NCBI RefSeq assembly: GCF_900182585.1 | Contig: NZ_FXTM01000004.1 | Location: 1-64,000 of the forward strand | DNA length: 64,000 nt | Direction: 5' to 3' | Source: Balnearium lithotrophicum | GTDB lineage: Bacteria > Aquificota > Aquificia > Desulfurobacteriales > Desulfurobacteriaceae | Part shown: one piece after another, positions 1 to 8,270 of the stretch | Position numbering within the stretch: position 1 is the stretch's first letter | How the letters are laid out: every line of letters starts with the position of its first letter | Notes under the pieces: model-generated | Database searches by the model: none | Seen by the model: the letters and a program-made list of their open reading frames with translations, nothing else | Told to the model about the DNA's origin: nothing | Made by a program: the position numbers and the translations under genes

Positions 1-123
1 GACAACGTAACGTTTGAGGTGGAGTTACTGAAGCCGGTAGCCATTGAGGAAGGATTGAGGTTTGCGATAAGGGAAGGTGGAAGAACTGTTGGTGCTGGTG
101 TTGTTACGGAAATTCTTGATTAA
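1..123 (+). CDS. tuf: Elongation factor Tu, C-terminal end (partial)
   Basis: The first 40 codons in frame 1 encode the last part of domain 3 of EF-Tu, which delivers aminoacyl-tRNA to the ribosome as a GTP complex. The ending, with [16 protein letters not shown], is the highly conserved EF-Tu C-terminus. The gene starts outside the window. It is followed at short distance by rpmG, tRNA-Trp, secE and nusG, the standard bacterial order for a tuf copy, which supports the call. Confidence 0.95.
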   Translation, partial: DNVTFEVELLKPVAIEEGLRFAIREGGRTVGAGVVTEILD

Positions 124-129
124 TCTTTG

Positions 130-144
130 GGGGCTTTGAGCCCC
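130..144 (+). other. Small hairpin between tuf and rpmG
   Basis: GGGGCT (130-135) pairs perfectly with AGCCCC (139-144) over a 3-base loop. There is no proper T-run after it (TTAAAA follows), so it is a weak candidate for an attenuator or RNA processing site rather than a full terminator. Confidence 0.35.
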
Positions 145-169
145 TTAAAACATTGATAGGAGTGTAGAG

Positions 170-334
170 ATGGCTAAGAAAGGACCCCGTGAAATAATTC
201 AACTTGCTTGTACAGAGTGTAAGAGAAGGAACTACTCAACTACAAAAAATAAGAGAAATACTCCAGATAGGTTGGAGCTCCGCAAGTACTGTCCCTGGTG
301 TAATAAACATACCTTGCACAGAGAGGTAAAGTAG
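170..334 (+). CDS. rpmG: Large ribosomal subunit protein bL33
   Basis: A 54-residue ORF starting at ATG 170. It begins [18 protein letters not shown] and contains two Cys pairs, CTEC near residue 14 and CPWC near residue 42, the zinc-binding form of bL33. The protein sits near the E site of the 50S subunit. The position between tuf and tRNA-Trp/secE is typical. Length is normal for the family. Confidence 0.95.
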   Translation: MAKKGPREIIQLACTECKRRNYSTTKNKRNTPDRLELRKYCPWCNKHTLHREVK

Positions 335-355
335 GATATATTACTCTCTGCAGGT

Positions 356-431
356 AGGCCAGTAGCCCAACTGGCAGGGCTCCGGACTCCAAATCCGGCG
401 GTTGGGGGTTCGAGTCCCTCCTGGCCTGCCA
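356..431 (+). tRNA. trnW: tRNA-Trp (anticodon CCA)
   Basis: Cloverleaf read by eye. Acceptor AGGCCAG (356-362) pairs with CTGGCCT (421-427). The D stem is GCCC/GGGC (365-368/377-380). Anticodon stem CCGGA/TCCGG encloses the loop CTCCAAA (387-393), giving anticodon CCA. The T stem GGGGG/CCCTC encloses TTCGAGT. The discriminator is G428 and the CCA end (429-431) is encoded. A tRNA-Trp between rpmG and secE is a common arrangement. Confidence 0.97.
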
Positions 432-497
432 TTTTAAAATTTTCTCTCTTTTTGTAAAATCCCCCTGAAAATAAAAAATCAAAATTAAGAGGTTTTT

Positions 498-680
498 ATG
501 TCCCCTTTTGAATTTTTAAAGGAAGTTAGAGAAGAACTGACGAGGGTAACCTGGCCTACGAAAGATGAGGTAATTGAGGCAACATTTGGGGTTATTCTAT
601 TTTGTGCAGTTATAGCTGTTTATTTCTGGGTTTTAGATACAGTTTTTGCAAAGCTGTTGGAAATAATAATTGCAAGGTAA
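498..680 (+). CDS. secE: Preprotein translocase subunit SecE
   Basis: A 60-residue protein with an amphipathic start (FLKEVREELTRVTWPTKDEV) followed by one transmembrane helix (about residues 30-52). RVTWPTKDEV is the conserved SecE signature. SecE clamps SecY in the SecYEG channel of the inner membrane. It lies directly upstream of nusG, the usual pairing, with a 12-base gap. Confidence 0.95.
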   Translation: MSPFEFLKEVREELTRVTWPTKDEVIEATFGVILFCAVIAVYFWVLDTVFAKLLEIIIAR

Positions 681-692
681 GGGGTATAGATA

Positions 693-1430
693 ATGGCAGA
701 TAAAAAGTGGTACTCCCTTCACGTTCAGTCCGGTTTTGAGTACAGGGTAAAGGCTAACATCTTAAAAGCCCTCAGGGAGGCCGGTAAGGAAGATAAGGTA
801 GAGGAGATATTCATACCGGCAGTTGAGAAGGTTGTATTTAAATCGATGGGAAAGGAAAAGGGAGAAGTGCCTCTGAGGGGGGAACCTAAGGTTTTTGAAG
901 TTGAGGGGGATGAAGGAAAGACAGTTACATTTAGAATAGAGGACGGTAAGGTTTGGGTTGAGTCCTGCCAGTGTGAGAGGAAGAAGTGTACACCGGAGAA
1001 ACCGATAGAGAAAGTTGGCCAGAAAATAAAGTGTCCTGAGAATAGAGTTGAGGCAAAGATAGAGCTCCGCGACAAACTCTATCCCGGTTACATATTTATT
1101 AAGGCCGACCTGGACAAAGACCTTCAGAGTTTAATAAGGAGAATTCCAAGGGTACTCGGTTTTGTAAGTGCTGGAGGAAAACCTGTTGTTGTTCCCGAAT
1201 CTGAAATTAATCAGATAAGGGAAAGATTGAAGAGGGGAGTGCCGAAGGTTAAGAAGCTCAAATTTGATATTGGCGACAAGGTGAAGATTAAAGAGGGTCC
1301 CTTCATCGGTTTTGAGGGAACAATATCAGAGATTGACCCTGAGCACGAAAAGGTTATAGTTTTGGTTAACATTTTTGATAGGCAAACTCCCGTTGAGTTG
1401 GAGTTTGACCAGATAGAAAAAATTAGCTAA
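693..1430 (+). CDS. nusG: Transcription termination/antitermination factor NusG, with long insertion
   Basis: NusG binds the RNA polymerase clamp and acts in pausing, Rho-dependent termination and transcription-translation coupling. The NGN domain starts with [12 protein letters not shown] and resumes at [12 protein letters not shown]. The C-terminal KOW domain is visible as [20 protein letters not shown]. At 245 residues it is longer than the roughly 180 of E. coli because of an insertion (about residues 50-125) within the NGN domain, as known for Aquifex and Thermotoga NusG. Here the insert holds four cysteines, C92, C94, C99 and C114 (CxC-x4-C-x14-C), which could bind a metal; that last point is inference. 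Confidence 0.95.
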   Translation: MADKKWYSLHVQSGFEYRVKANILKALREAGKEDKVEEIFIPAVEKVVFKSMGKEKGEVPLRGEPKVFEVEGDEGKTVTFRIEDGKVWVESCQCERKKCTPEKPIEKVGQKIKCPENRVEAKIELRDKLYPGYIFIKADLDKDLQSLIRRIPRVLGFVSAGGKPVVVPESEINQIRERLKRGVPKVKKLKFDIGDKVKIKEGPFIGFEGTISEIDPEHEKVIVLVNIFDRQTPVELEFDQIEKIS

Positions 1431-1447
1431 GTAATTTGGAGGATAAA

Positions 1448-1873
1448 ATGGCAAAAAAGGTTGTAGCTGAAGTTAAGCTCCAGCTACCTGCCGGAGAAGC
1501 TACTCCTGCACCACCGGTAGGTCCTGCTTTAGGTCAGCACGGCGTTAACATTATGGAGTTCGTTAAAGCCTTTAACGCTGCAACTGCTGACAAGAAGGGA
1601 TTAATTATCCCGGTAGTTATCACAATCTACGCTGACAGGTCCTTCGACTTCGTTCTCAAGACTCCACCTGCTTCAGTACTCATCAAAAAGGCAGCAGGAA
1701 TTGAAAAGGGTGCTCACCAGCCTAAGAAAGAATGGGTAGGTCAGATTACAAAGGAACAGCTCAGACAAATTGCGGAACAGAAGATGCAGGACTTAAACTG
1801 CTACGACATCGAAGCTGCCATGAGAATTATTGCTGGAACAGCTGAAAACATGGGAGTAAAAATCGTTGACTAA
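1448..1873 (+). CDS. rplK: Large ribosomal subunit protein uL11
   Basis: A 141-residue protein starting [29 protein letters not shown]. This is the conserved L11 N-terminal domain, followed by the RNA-binding C-terminal domain ending [18 protein letters not shown]11 forms the stalk base that interacts with elongation factors. I chose ATG 1448 because GGAGG at 1438-1442 is correctly spaced; the frame is open from a TTG at 1436, but that codon overlaps the ribosome site. First of the L11-L1 pair. Confidence 0.95.
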   Translation: MAKKVVAEVKLQLPAGEATPAPPVGPALGQHGVNIMEFVKAFNAATADKKGLIIPVVITIYADRSFDFVLKTPPASVLIKKAAGIEKGAHQPKKEWVGQITKEQLRQIAEQKMQDLNCYDIEAAMRIIAGTAENMGVKIVD

Positions 1874-1883
1874 CGGAAATCGA

Positions 1884-1898
1884 CCACCTCTAAGGTGG
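1884..1898 (+). other. Small hairpin between rplK and rplA
   Basis: CCACCT (1884-1889) pairs with AGGTGG (1893-1898) over a 3-base loop, upstream of the rplA ribosome site. It could take part in L1 autoregulation, but I cannot see the L1 binding consensus clearly. Confidence 0.3.
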
Positions 1899-1925
1899 GA
1901 GGCAAAATAGCCGAAGGAGGAGAGT

Positions 1926-2648
1926 ATGCCTAAGCATGGAAAGAAGTACATGAACGCCTTAGCCCTCATCGACAGAAATAAGCAGTATCCCTTGAGGGAG
2001 GCCATCTCATTGGTTAAAAAGATGGCAGATGTAACGAAGAGGAACTTTGACCAGACGGTTGAGATGGCCGTGAGATTAGGGGTAGACCCAAGGTATCAGG
2101 ACCAAATGGTTAGGGGAAGTGTTGTTCTACCCCACGGTCTTGGTAAGGAAAGAGTTGTTGCCGTTATTGCCCAGGGAGAGAAGCTAAACGAAGCAAAGGA
2201 AGCCGGAGCGGACTTTGTAGGAGGGGACGACCTTATTCAGAAAATCCAACAGGGATGGTTAGACTTTGATGTTCTTATTGCTACTCCCGATATGATGGGT
2301 AAGGTCGGTAGGCTTGGTAGAATTCTGGGACCAAGGGGATTAATGCCTAACCCTAAAACAGGAACTGTTACATTTGATGTCGCTAAAGCTGTGAAGGAAG
2401 CTAAAAGTGGAAAGGTTGACTTTAAGGTTGAAAAGGCAGGAATCGTTCACGTCCCAGTAGGAAAGGTTTCTTTTAATGAGGATAAACTCTTTGAAAATAC
2501 AGTTGCCCTTTTAAAGGCTATTCTTGCAGCAAAGCCATCTGGAGCAAAGGGACAGTACGTTAGAAGTATTACAGTAGCTGCAACTATGGATCCTGGTGTA
2601 AAGGTTGATGTTAACGATGCAATAAATGCTGCTCAATCAGCAGAATAA
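1926..2648 (+). CDS. rplA: Large ribosomal subunit protein uL1
   Basis: A 240-residue L1 protein. It begins [16 protein letters not shown] and carries the L1 signature region [22 protein letters not shown]1 binds 23S rRNA at the mobile stalk next to the E site and in many bacteria represses its own operon by binding its mRNA. It is preceded by GGAGGAG at about 1915-1921. Length and ends are normal. Confidence 0.95.
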   Translation: MPKHGKKYMNALALIDRNKQYPLREAISLVKKMADVTKRNFDQTVEMAVRLGVDPRYQDQMVRGSVVLPHGLGKERVVAVIAQGEKLNEAKEAGADFVGGDDLIQKIQQGWLDFDVLIATPDMMGKVGRLGRILGPRGLMPNPKTGTVTFDVAKAVKEAKSGKVDFKVEKAGIVHVPVGKVSFNEDKLFENTVALLKAILAAKPSGAKGQYVRSITVAATMDPGVKVDVNDAINAAQSAE

Positions 2649-2650
2649 GG

Positions 2651-2678
2651 TTGACAATTGAAATTTTGTGAATAGAAT
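2651..2678 (+). promoter_or_regulatory. Predicted sigma70-type promoter upstream of the L10 leader
   Basis: TTGACA (2651-2656), a 16-base spacer and TAGAAT (2673-2678). It begins two bases after the rplA stop codon and just upstream of the structured L10 leader, so the leader and rplJL could be transcribed independently of rplKA. This is inferred from motif match only. Confidence 0.6.
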
Positions 2679-2704
2679 TACCGTCGCTAAGTAGATGTAC
2701 CGGT

Positions 2705-2796
2705 TGAAGAGGGTAGGTGCATAGCTTAAATGCCTGAAAGGCAGCCTACTGAGACCGGGAGAGAGATTTCCCGCCAAACTATGCCCTCCCTCTTCA
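2705..2796 (+). promoter_or_regulatory. Ribosomal protein L10 leader (autoregulatory RNA)
   Basis: A structured non-coding segment just upstream of rplJ. A 9-bp closing stem joins 2705-2713 with 2788-2796, and an inner 6-bp stem joins 2719-2724 with 2779-2784. Two hairpins lie inside: TGCCT/AGGCA (2731-2743) and CGGGA/TCCCG (2756-2773). Position and multi-branched shape match the L10(L12)4 binding leader that represses rplJL in many bacteria. The pairing is seen directly; protein binding is inferred. Confidence 0.75.
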
Positions 2797-2824
2797 CTTC
2801 CAAAAACGTTAGGAGGTAACTCCG

Positions 2825-3355
2825 TTGAAAACGAAAAAATTAAAGGAACAGATAGCAAAGGAACTAAAGGAGAAATTTGAAAAGGCTCCTTTAGTTGTCC
2901 TAACTGACTTTCAGGGAATGACAGTTGCTGAGTCTAATGCCTTAAGAAGAAAGCTCAGGGAAGTTGGGGCGGAGTATAAGGTAGTTAAAAACACCCTTAT
3001 GCGTTATGCCTATCCAGGAACTCCCGTAGAGCAGATAAAGGACTCATTTGTGGGCCCAACAGGTATTGTCTTTGCTTACGATGATATTGTCGCAGCTGCA
3101 AAGGCTCTCAAGGAATTTATGGATGAGAAGGACTCAAAGTTAAAGTTCAAGGCGGCCGTTGTTGAGGGTAAGGTAGCAGACTACAACATGGTTAAGCAGC
3201 TTGCAGAGCTCCCAGGAAGGGAGGAACTCCTTGGACAGCTCGCATTTACACTTAAGTACCCTGTTAATGCTGTTGCTTGGTCCCTTGAGAACCTATTTAC
3301 AAAGCTCGTTACAGTTCTTGAAAACATAAAGGCTGAAAAGGAAGGTGCAGCTTAA
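2825..3355 (+). CDS. rplJ: Large ribosomal subunit protein uL10
   Basis: A 176-residue L10 protein that anchors L7/L12 dimers on the ribosomal stalk. The N-terminal domain shows the conserved run [23 protein letters not shown] and later VVKNTLM. The C-terminal helix that binds L12 follows (from about residue 140). The start is a TTG at 2825 behind AGGAGG at about 2811-2816. It is preceded by the L10 leader and followed by rplL, an expected autoregulated pair. Confidence 0.95.
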   Translation: MKTKKLKEQIAKELKEKFEKAPLVVLTDFQGMTVAESNALRRKLREVGAEYKVVKNTLMRYAYPGTPVEQIKDSFVGPTGIVFAYDDIVAAAKALKEFMDEKDSKLKFKAAVVEGKVADYNMVKQLAELPGREELLGQLAFTLKYPVNAVAWSLENLFTKLVTVLENIKAEKEGAA

Positions 3356-3384
3356 AATCTACTTTTCATAAAGGAGGAAGCGAA

Positions 3385-3771
3385 ATGGCTGAAATCACAA
3401 AGGAACAAATTATTGAAGCTATCAAGAACATGACAGTTCTTGAGCTTGTTGACCTCATTAATGCTATCAAGGAAGAGTTCGGTGTATCCGACATGCCAGT
3501 TGTTGCTGCTGCAGGACCTGTTGCTGCTGGTGGAGCTGCCGGAGCAGCCGAAGAGGAGAAAACAGAATTTGACGTAATTCTCAAGTCACCTGGAGCTAAG
3601 AAGATTCAGGTTATCAAGGTTGTTAGGGAAATTACAGGGCTTGGACTTAAGGAAGCTAAGGAGTTGGTTGATAACGCTCCTAAGCCAGTAAAAGAGGGTG
3701 TTTCCAAGGAAGAGGCTGAGGAAATCAAGAAGAAGCTTGAAGAGGCTGGTGCTGAAGTAGAAGTTAAGTAA
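3385..3771 (+). CDS. rplL: Large ribosomal subunit protein bL12 (L7/L12)
   Basis: A 128-residue stalk protein. The N-terminal dimerisation domain (residues 1-35) leads into an Ala/Gly/Pro hinge (about 37-55, [15 protein letters not shown]), then a C-terminal factor-binding domain with [20 protein letters not shown]. It recruits and activates translational GTPases on the 50S stalk. A strong ribosome site (AAAGGAGG) precedes ATG 3385. Confidence 0.96.
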   Translation: MAEITKEQIIEAIKNMTVLELVDLINAIKEEFGVSDMPVVAAAGPVAAGGAAGAAEEEKTEFDVILKSPGAKKIQVIKVVREITGLGLKEAKELVDNAPKPVKEGVSKEEAEEIKKKLEEAGAEVEVK

Positions 3772-3775
3772 TCCC

Positions 3776-3804
3776 TTGAATTCTACGTTCAATGAAACTA
3801 TAAT
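3776..3804 (+). promoter_or_regulatory. Predicted sigma70-type promoter for rpoBC
   Basis: TTGAAT (3776-3781), a 17-base spacer and TATAAT (3799-3804), starting four bases after the rplL stop. A start site would fall near 3811, immediately before the 3814-3841 hairpin. Motif-based inference, but a very good match. Confidence 0.6.
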
Positions 3805-3813
3805 TTATCAGCT

Positions 3814-3841
3814 GGGAGACTACCGACAGGGGTAGTCTCCC
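3814..3841 (+). promoter_or_regulatory. Perfect 11-bp hairpin in the rplL-rpoB gap
   Basis: GGGAGACTACC (3814-3824) pairs without mismatch with GGTAGTCTCCC (3831-3841) over the loop GACAGG. The following bases (TTCTGTCATTT) are a poor T-run, so it could be an attenuator for read-through from rplL, an RNase III site as known between rplL and rpoB in E. coli, or a 5' protective hairpin for transcripts from the adjacent promoter. Confidence 0.6.
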
Positions 3842-3888
3842 TTCTGTCATTTAATCTAAAAACCACATTAAGAAGGAAGAGGACGACT

Positions 3889-6800
3889 ATGGGAAAAGTC
3901 CAAAAAGTAGCTCCCTCCAAGGAAAAAGAAAGGATAACTTCACTTCCAAGAAAGAGTTTCTCTAAAAGAAAGGAAACTTTTCCTGTTCCCGATTTACTTC
4001 AGTTTCCATTTGAATCTTACGAGCGCTTCCTCCAGTTGAATAAACCACCCCATGAAAGAGAAAACGTAGGTCTTGAGTCAGCTTTCAGACAGGCCTTTCC
4101 AATAGTGGATGAATCAACAGGAGTTGAAATTCACTACAAAGGGTACGAAATAGGTGATTGGTACTGTAAGTGTGGAAGATTTCAGGGTCTTGGTGGAAAG
4201 GGAGTAGTTTGTCCAAAGTGTGGAATGGAAGTCGTTTTCCGTCCAACTTATACTCCAGATGAGTGTAAGGAGAGGGGAATTACTTACAGTGCTCCATTGA
4301 GGGTTCTTTTTGAACTCCACGTCTGGCAGAAGGACCCAAAAACCGGGGAGAAGATTGCTCCGATTATTAAAGAAAACAAGATGTACTTCGGTGAAATTCC
4401 GTTAATGACCGATAGGGCTACGTTTATCATAAATGGAACTGAAAAAGTAGTTGTAAGTCAGCTCCACCGCTCTCCGGGACTCTTCTTCAAGAGTGAAGTT
4501 TCAAAAACCACACAGGTTGCTAGAATTATTGACATAGCAAGCATCATTCCTGCAATGGGTTCATGGCTTGAATTTGAGATTCCTCACAACGATATCCTCT
4601 ATGCAAAAATAGATAGAAAGAGGAGGTTTGTAGGAACTTACCTTCTAAGGGCTTTTGGATTAAGAACCGATGAGGAGATATTAGATGTATTCTGTAAGGA
4701 TGCTATAGAGACGTTAAAGGTTTTAAACGGTGAAATAGTCGATTCAGAAACGGGAGAGGTTAAAACACCTGAGGAACTCTCAGACTACTATCTGGTCAGT
4801 GACATTGTTGACCCTGAAACAGGAGAGATTATTCAGGAGGCCTACGAGGAACTCTCTCTTAGCTCGAGAAAGCTTCCTGAAGGAGCCGAGTTTAAGGCAA
4901 TAAGTAAGAGGAAGAGTCCTTACGGTGCTGTAATTGTCAATACCCTTAGAAAGGAGAAGAGGGATAAGGTAAGGGAAAAGGTTGAGGATTCCTTAGTAGC
5001 TGCGTACATAGAAATCTTTAGAAAGGTAAGGCCTGGGGATACTGCTACTGTTGAAGGGGCAAAGAACCTCTTTGAATCAATGTTCTTCAGCTCTAAGAAC
5101 TACGACCTTTCAAGGGTTGGAAGGGCCAAAATTAACGAAAAGATTTATCCAAAGGAAAAGCTTGAAAAGTTAACTAAGGATGACCTTAAAAATATTGAGT
5201 GGCTCCCCCCTCTAAGGGTTAGGGAAGATATCCTCAATGAGGAAGGCGAAATTGTAGTTCCTGCAGGAACACTTATAACTCCTGAAGTTGCCCTTAAACT
5301 ATCCGTCCTGAACAGAGATGAGATTCCTGTTGAACCGGACTACGATGAGGCAGGTAGGCTTCTCCATAAGGCAGACATTGTTGGGGCTGTAAAGGCTTTG
5401 ATAGAGGTTCATGCGGAGCTCCGCCCCTACGACGATATAGACCACTTGGGAAACAGGCGTGTTAGGGGAGTCGGAGAGCTTGCTGAGATTGCCTTTAAGT
5501 CTGGACTCTTTAAGATAGAGAAGGCCGTTAAGGAAAAGCTTGCAACTGCAGATATCGATTCTGTTATGCCTCAGGACCTCATAAATCCAAGAACTGCCCT
5601 CAACCCACTCAGGGAGTTCTTCACCCTTACCTCGCTCTGCCAGTTTATGGACCAGACAAATCCACTTGCAGAGACAACCCATAAGAGAAGGCTTTCCGCT
5701 TTAGGTCCTGGAGGACTAACTAGGGAAAGGGCAGGATTTGAAGTTCGTGACGTCCACCCTTCACACTACGGAAGAATCTGTCCTATTGAGACTCCAGAGG
5801 GACAGAACATCGGTCTTATAAATTCCCTCACAACCTATGGGAGAATAAACTGGTTAGGGTTCTTAGAAACTCCATACAGAAAGGTGGTGGACGGTAGAGT
5901 AACCGATGAAATCGTCTATATGACTGCGGATGAGGAGGAGAACTACGTTATTGCTCAGGCAAACGCACCTGTTGATGAAAACGGCTACATAACTGCCGAC
6001 ACAGTTATGGCCCGCCACAAGGCGGAGTTCAAGCTTGTCAAGAGGGAAGAAGTTCAGTTTATGGACGTTTCACCTAAACAGGTGTTCTCAGTTTCATCCT
6101 CCCTCATTCCGTTTTTGGAGCATGACGACGCCAACCGTGCCCTTATGGGTTCAAACATGCAACGTCAGGCCGTTCCTCTCATCAAGACGGAGGCTCCATT
6201 CGTTGGAACAGGAATGGAGAAGGAGGTTGCACTCTACAGCCGCTCCGCTGTTGTTGCAAAGCGCTCAGGGATTGTTGAGAGTGTAACTGCTGACAAGATA
6301 ATAATCAGAGTTGACCAGGAGGAGCTTGAAGAGGGAGGACTCTCCGTTGATACCGGATTTGACGTTTACAACCTCAAAAAGTTCCAGAAGTCAAACCAGA
6401 AGACCTGTATAAACCAGAAACCAATCGTTAAGAAAGGACAGAGGGTTAAAAAAGGACAGATAATAGCTGATGGTCCCTCCATGGAAAATGGAGAACTGGC
6501 ACTGGGTAAAAACGTTTTGGTTGCCTTCATGCCGTGGAGGGGATACAACTTTGAGGACGCTATCTTAGTTAGCGAGAGGCTTCTGAAGGAGGACGTTTAT
6601 ACGTCAATTCACATTCAGGAGTTTGAGTGTGAAGCTGTTGAGACGAAGTTAGGAAGGGAAGAAATAACCCGCGATATTCCAAACGTTTCCGAAAAAGCAC
6701 TTAGGAACCTTGACGAGTCTGGAATAGTTAGAATTGGAACCTACGTAAAGCCCGGGGATATCTTAGTCGGAAAAGTTACGCCTAAAGGAGAGCAGGTTCT

Positions 6801-8220
6801 CACTCCTGAGGAAAAGCTCCTTCAGGCAATCTTTGGTGAAAAGGCAAAGGGGGTAAAGGATACCTCCCTAAGAGTTCCCCACGGTGTTGAGGGAGTTGTT
6901 ATAGATGTGAAGATTCTATCCAGAAAGGGAGAGATAAAGGACCCAAGAACTCAGCTCATTGAGGCCGAGGAAAAGGCCAAGCTTGAAAGGGAGAAACAGG
7001 AAGAGATAGAGCTCATTAAGAGGGATAGGGACAGGAAGGCTGCGGAGTTAATCCTCGGAAAGAGAGTAAGGGAAGACGTCTACGATGCAGCAGGGAAGTT
7101 GATTATTTCCTCTGGAGAGGAGATAACTGAGGATAAGGTCAATGAACTTGTCTTCTTTGCCCTCAGAAAGCCGTCAATAATAGATGACGAAGAGGTAGCT
7201 CAGGAACTCAAGAAGATAAGGCTCTCTGCTGTGGATAAGATTGCCCTCGTTGAGAACATCTACGAGGAGAAGAAGGCTGCTATTGAAATGGGTCATGAGC
7301 TTCCTCCAGGGGTTAACAAGAAGGTTAAAGTTTACATAGCCACAAAGCGTAAGCTTACAATTGGTGATAAAATGTCCGGTCGCCACGGTAACAAGGGGGT
7401 TATCTCCCAAATTAGACCTGTTGAGGACATGCCCTTCTTGGAGGATGGAACTCCAATTGACATAGTCCTCAACCCTCTCGGTGTTCCTTCCCGTATGAAC
7501 GTCGGACAGATTCTTGAGGTTCACTTAGGTCTTGCAGCTAAGGCCTTAGGTAGGAAAATTGAAGAGTTAATGAAGGTAGGCCTTGAGAAGGTAAGGGAGG
7601 AGATTAAGGCTATTTACAACGATGAGAGAATAAGCAAGCTGATTGATTCCCTCTCAGACGATGAACTTAGAGAGGTAGCCAAGAAGTTAAGTAACGGAAT
7701 TAGGTTTGAATCTCCTATCTTTGATGGAGCAAAGGAGGAGGAGATAAAGGCTCTCTTGAGGAGAGCAGGTCTTCCTGAGACAGGACAGCTTACAGTTTAC
7801 GATGGTCTAACGGGAGAGCCTTTTGACCAGGACGTTACCGTCGGTTACATGTACATGCTTAAGCTCATACACCTTGCCGACGACAAGATTCACGCCCGTT
7901 CTACAGGTCCTTACTCACTGATTACTCAACAGCCATTAGGTGGTAAGGCCCAGTTTGGCGGTCAGAGATTCGGTGAAATGGAGGTTTGGGCCCTTGAGGC
8001 TTACGGAGCTGCCTATACGCTCCAGGAGATGCTAACTGTTAAGTCTGATGACGTTGAAGGACGTTCAAGGGTTTACGAGGCGATTGTTAAGGGTAAGTAC
8101 TCCTTTGAGCCAAGTCTTCCTGAGTCCTTCAACGTTTTAGTAAGGGAGCTTAAGGCTCTGGCCTTGGATGTTAAGTTTATAAAGGAGTTAGAGGAAGAAG
8201 AGGGAGAAACTAACGCTTAA
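3889..8220 (+). CDS. rpoB: DNA-directed RNA polymerase subunit beta
   Basis: A 1443-residue beta subunit of RNA polymerase. Recognisable blocks are [32 protein letters not shown], the rifampicin-region [45 protein letters not shown] in the active-centre region, and the C-terminal [27 protein letters not shown] clamp segment. Unusual is an insert near the N-terminus with C93, C95, C108 and C111 (CxC-x12-CxxC), placed before the conserved [15 protein letters not shown] block. Its sequence and spacing closely match the zinc motif of RpoC in the next gene. The insert is seen directly; zinc binding is inferred. Confidence 0.97.
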   Translation: MGKVQKVAPSKEKERITSLPRKSFSKRKETFPVPDLLQFPFESYERFLQLNKPPHERENVGLESAFRQAFPIVDESTGVEIHYKGYEIGDWYCKCGRFQGLGGKGVVCPKCGMEVVFRPTYTPDECKERGITYSAPLRVLFELHVWQKDPKTGEKIAPIIKENKMYFGEIPLMTDRATFIINGTEKVVVSQLHRSPGLFFKSEVSKTTQVARIIDIASIIPAMGSWLEFEIPHNDILYAKIDRKRRFVGTYLLRAFGLRTDEEILDVFCKDAIETLKVLNGEIVDSETGEVKTPEELSDYYLVSDIVDPETGEIIQEAYEELSLSSRKLPEGAEFKAISKRKSPYGAVIVNTLRKEKRDKVREKVEDSLVAAYIEIFRKVRPGDTATVEGAKNLFESMFFSSKNYDLSRVGRAKINEKIYPKEKLEKLTKDDLKNIEWLPPLRVREDILNEEGEIVVPAGTLITPEVALKLSVLNRDEIPVEPDYDEAGRLLHKADIVGAVKALIEVHAELRPYDDIDHLGNRRVRGVGELAEIAFKSGLFKIEKAVKEKLATADIDSVMPQDLINPRTALNPLREFFTLTSLCQFMDQTNPLAETTHKRRLSALGPGGLTRERAGFEVRDVHPSHYGRICPIETPEGQNIGLINSLTTYGRINWLGFLETPYRKVVDGRVTDEIVYMTADEEENYVIAQANAPVDENGYITADTVMARHKAEFKLVKREEVQFMDVSPKQVFSVSSSLIPFLEHDDANRALMGSNMQRQAVPLIKTEAPFVGTGMEKEVALYSRSAVVAKRSGIVESVTADKIIIRVDQEELEEGGLSVDTGFDVYNLKKFQKSNQKTCINQKPIVKKGQRVKKGQIIADGPSMENGELALGKNVLVAFMPWRGYNFEDAILVSERLLKEDVYTSIHIQEFECEAVETKLGREEITRDIPNVSEKALRNLDESGIVRIGTYVKPGDILVGKVTPKGEQVLTPEEKLLQAIFGEKAKGVKDTSLRVPHGVEGVVIDVKILSRKGEIKDPRTQLIEAEEKAKLEREKQEEIELIKRDRDRKAAELILGKRVREDVYDAAGKLIISSGEEITEDKVNELVFFALRKPSIIDDEEVAQELKKIRLSAVDKIALVENIYEEKKAAIEMGHELPPGVNKKVKVYIATKRKLTIGDKMSGRHGNKGVISQIRPVEDMPFLEDGTPIDIVLNPLGVPSRMNVGQILEVHLGLAAKALGRKIEELMKVGLEKVREEIKAIYNDERISKLIDSLSDDELREVAKKLSNGIRFESPIFDGAKEEEIKALLRRAGLPETGQLTVYDGLTGEPFDQDVTVGYMYMLKLIHLADDKIHARSTGPYSLITQQPLGGKAQFGGQRFGEMEVWALEAYGAAYTLQEMLTVKSDDVEGRSRVYEAIVKGKYSFEPSLPESFNVLVRELKALALDVKFIKELEEEEGETNA

Positions 8221-8225
8221 ATTTT

Positions 8226-8259
8226 GGAGGAGCTCCGCTCCTCCCTAAACCCCTTTAGG
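8226..8259 (+). promoter_or_regulatory. Tandem hairpins between rpoB and rpoC
   Basis: GGAGGAGC (8226-8233) pairs with GCTCCTCC (8237-8244). Immediately after, CCTAAA (8244-8249) pairs with TTTAGG (8254-8259), whose right arm runs into the AGGAGG ribosome site of rpoC. The second hairpin may modulate rpoC translation. Only base pairing is seen. Confidence 0.5.
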
Positions 8260-8270
8260 AGGAATCCGTA

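Noticed and set aside
232-482. Minus-strand ORFs of 66 and 80 residues
   Set aside because: They run antisense across rpmG and the tRNA-Trp gene, with peptides that are typical translation of tRNA sequence.
5299-5682. 127-residue minus-strand ORF within rpoB
   Set aside because: It lies wholly opposite a conserved gene, has no ribosome site, and is composed as a frame shadow.
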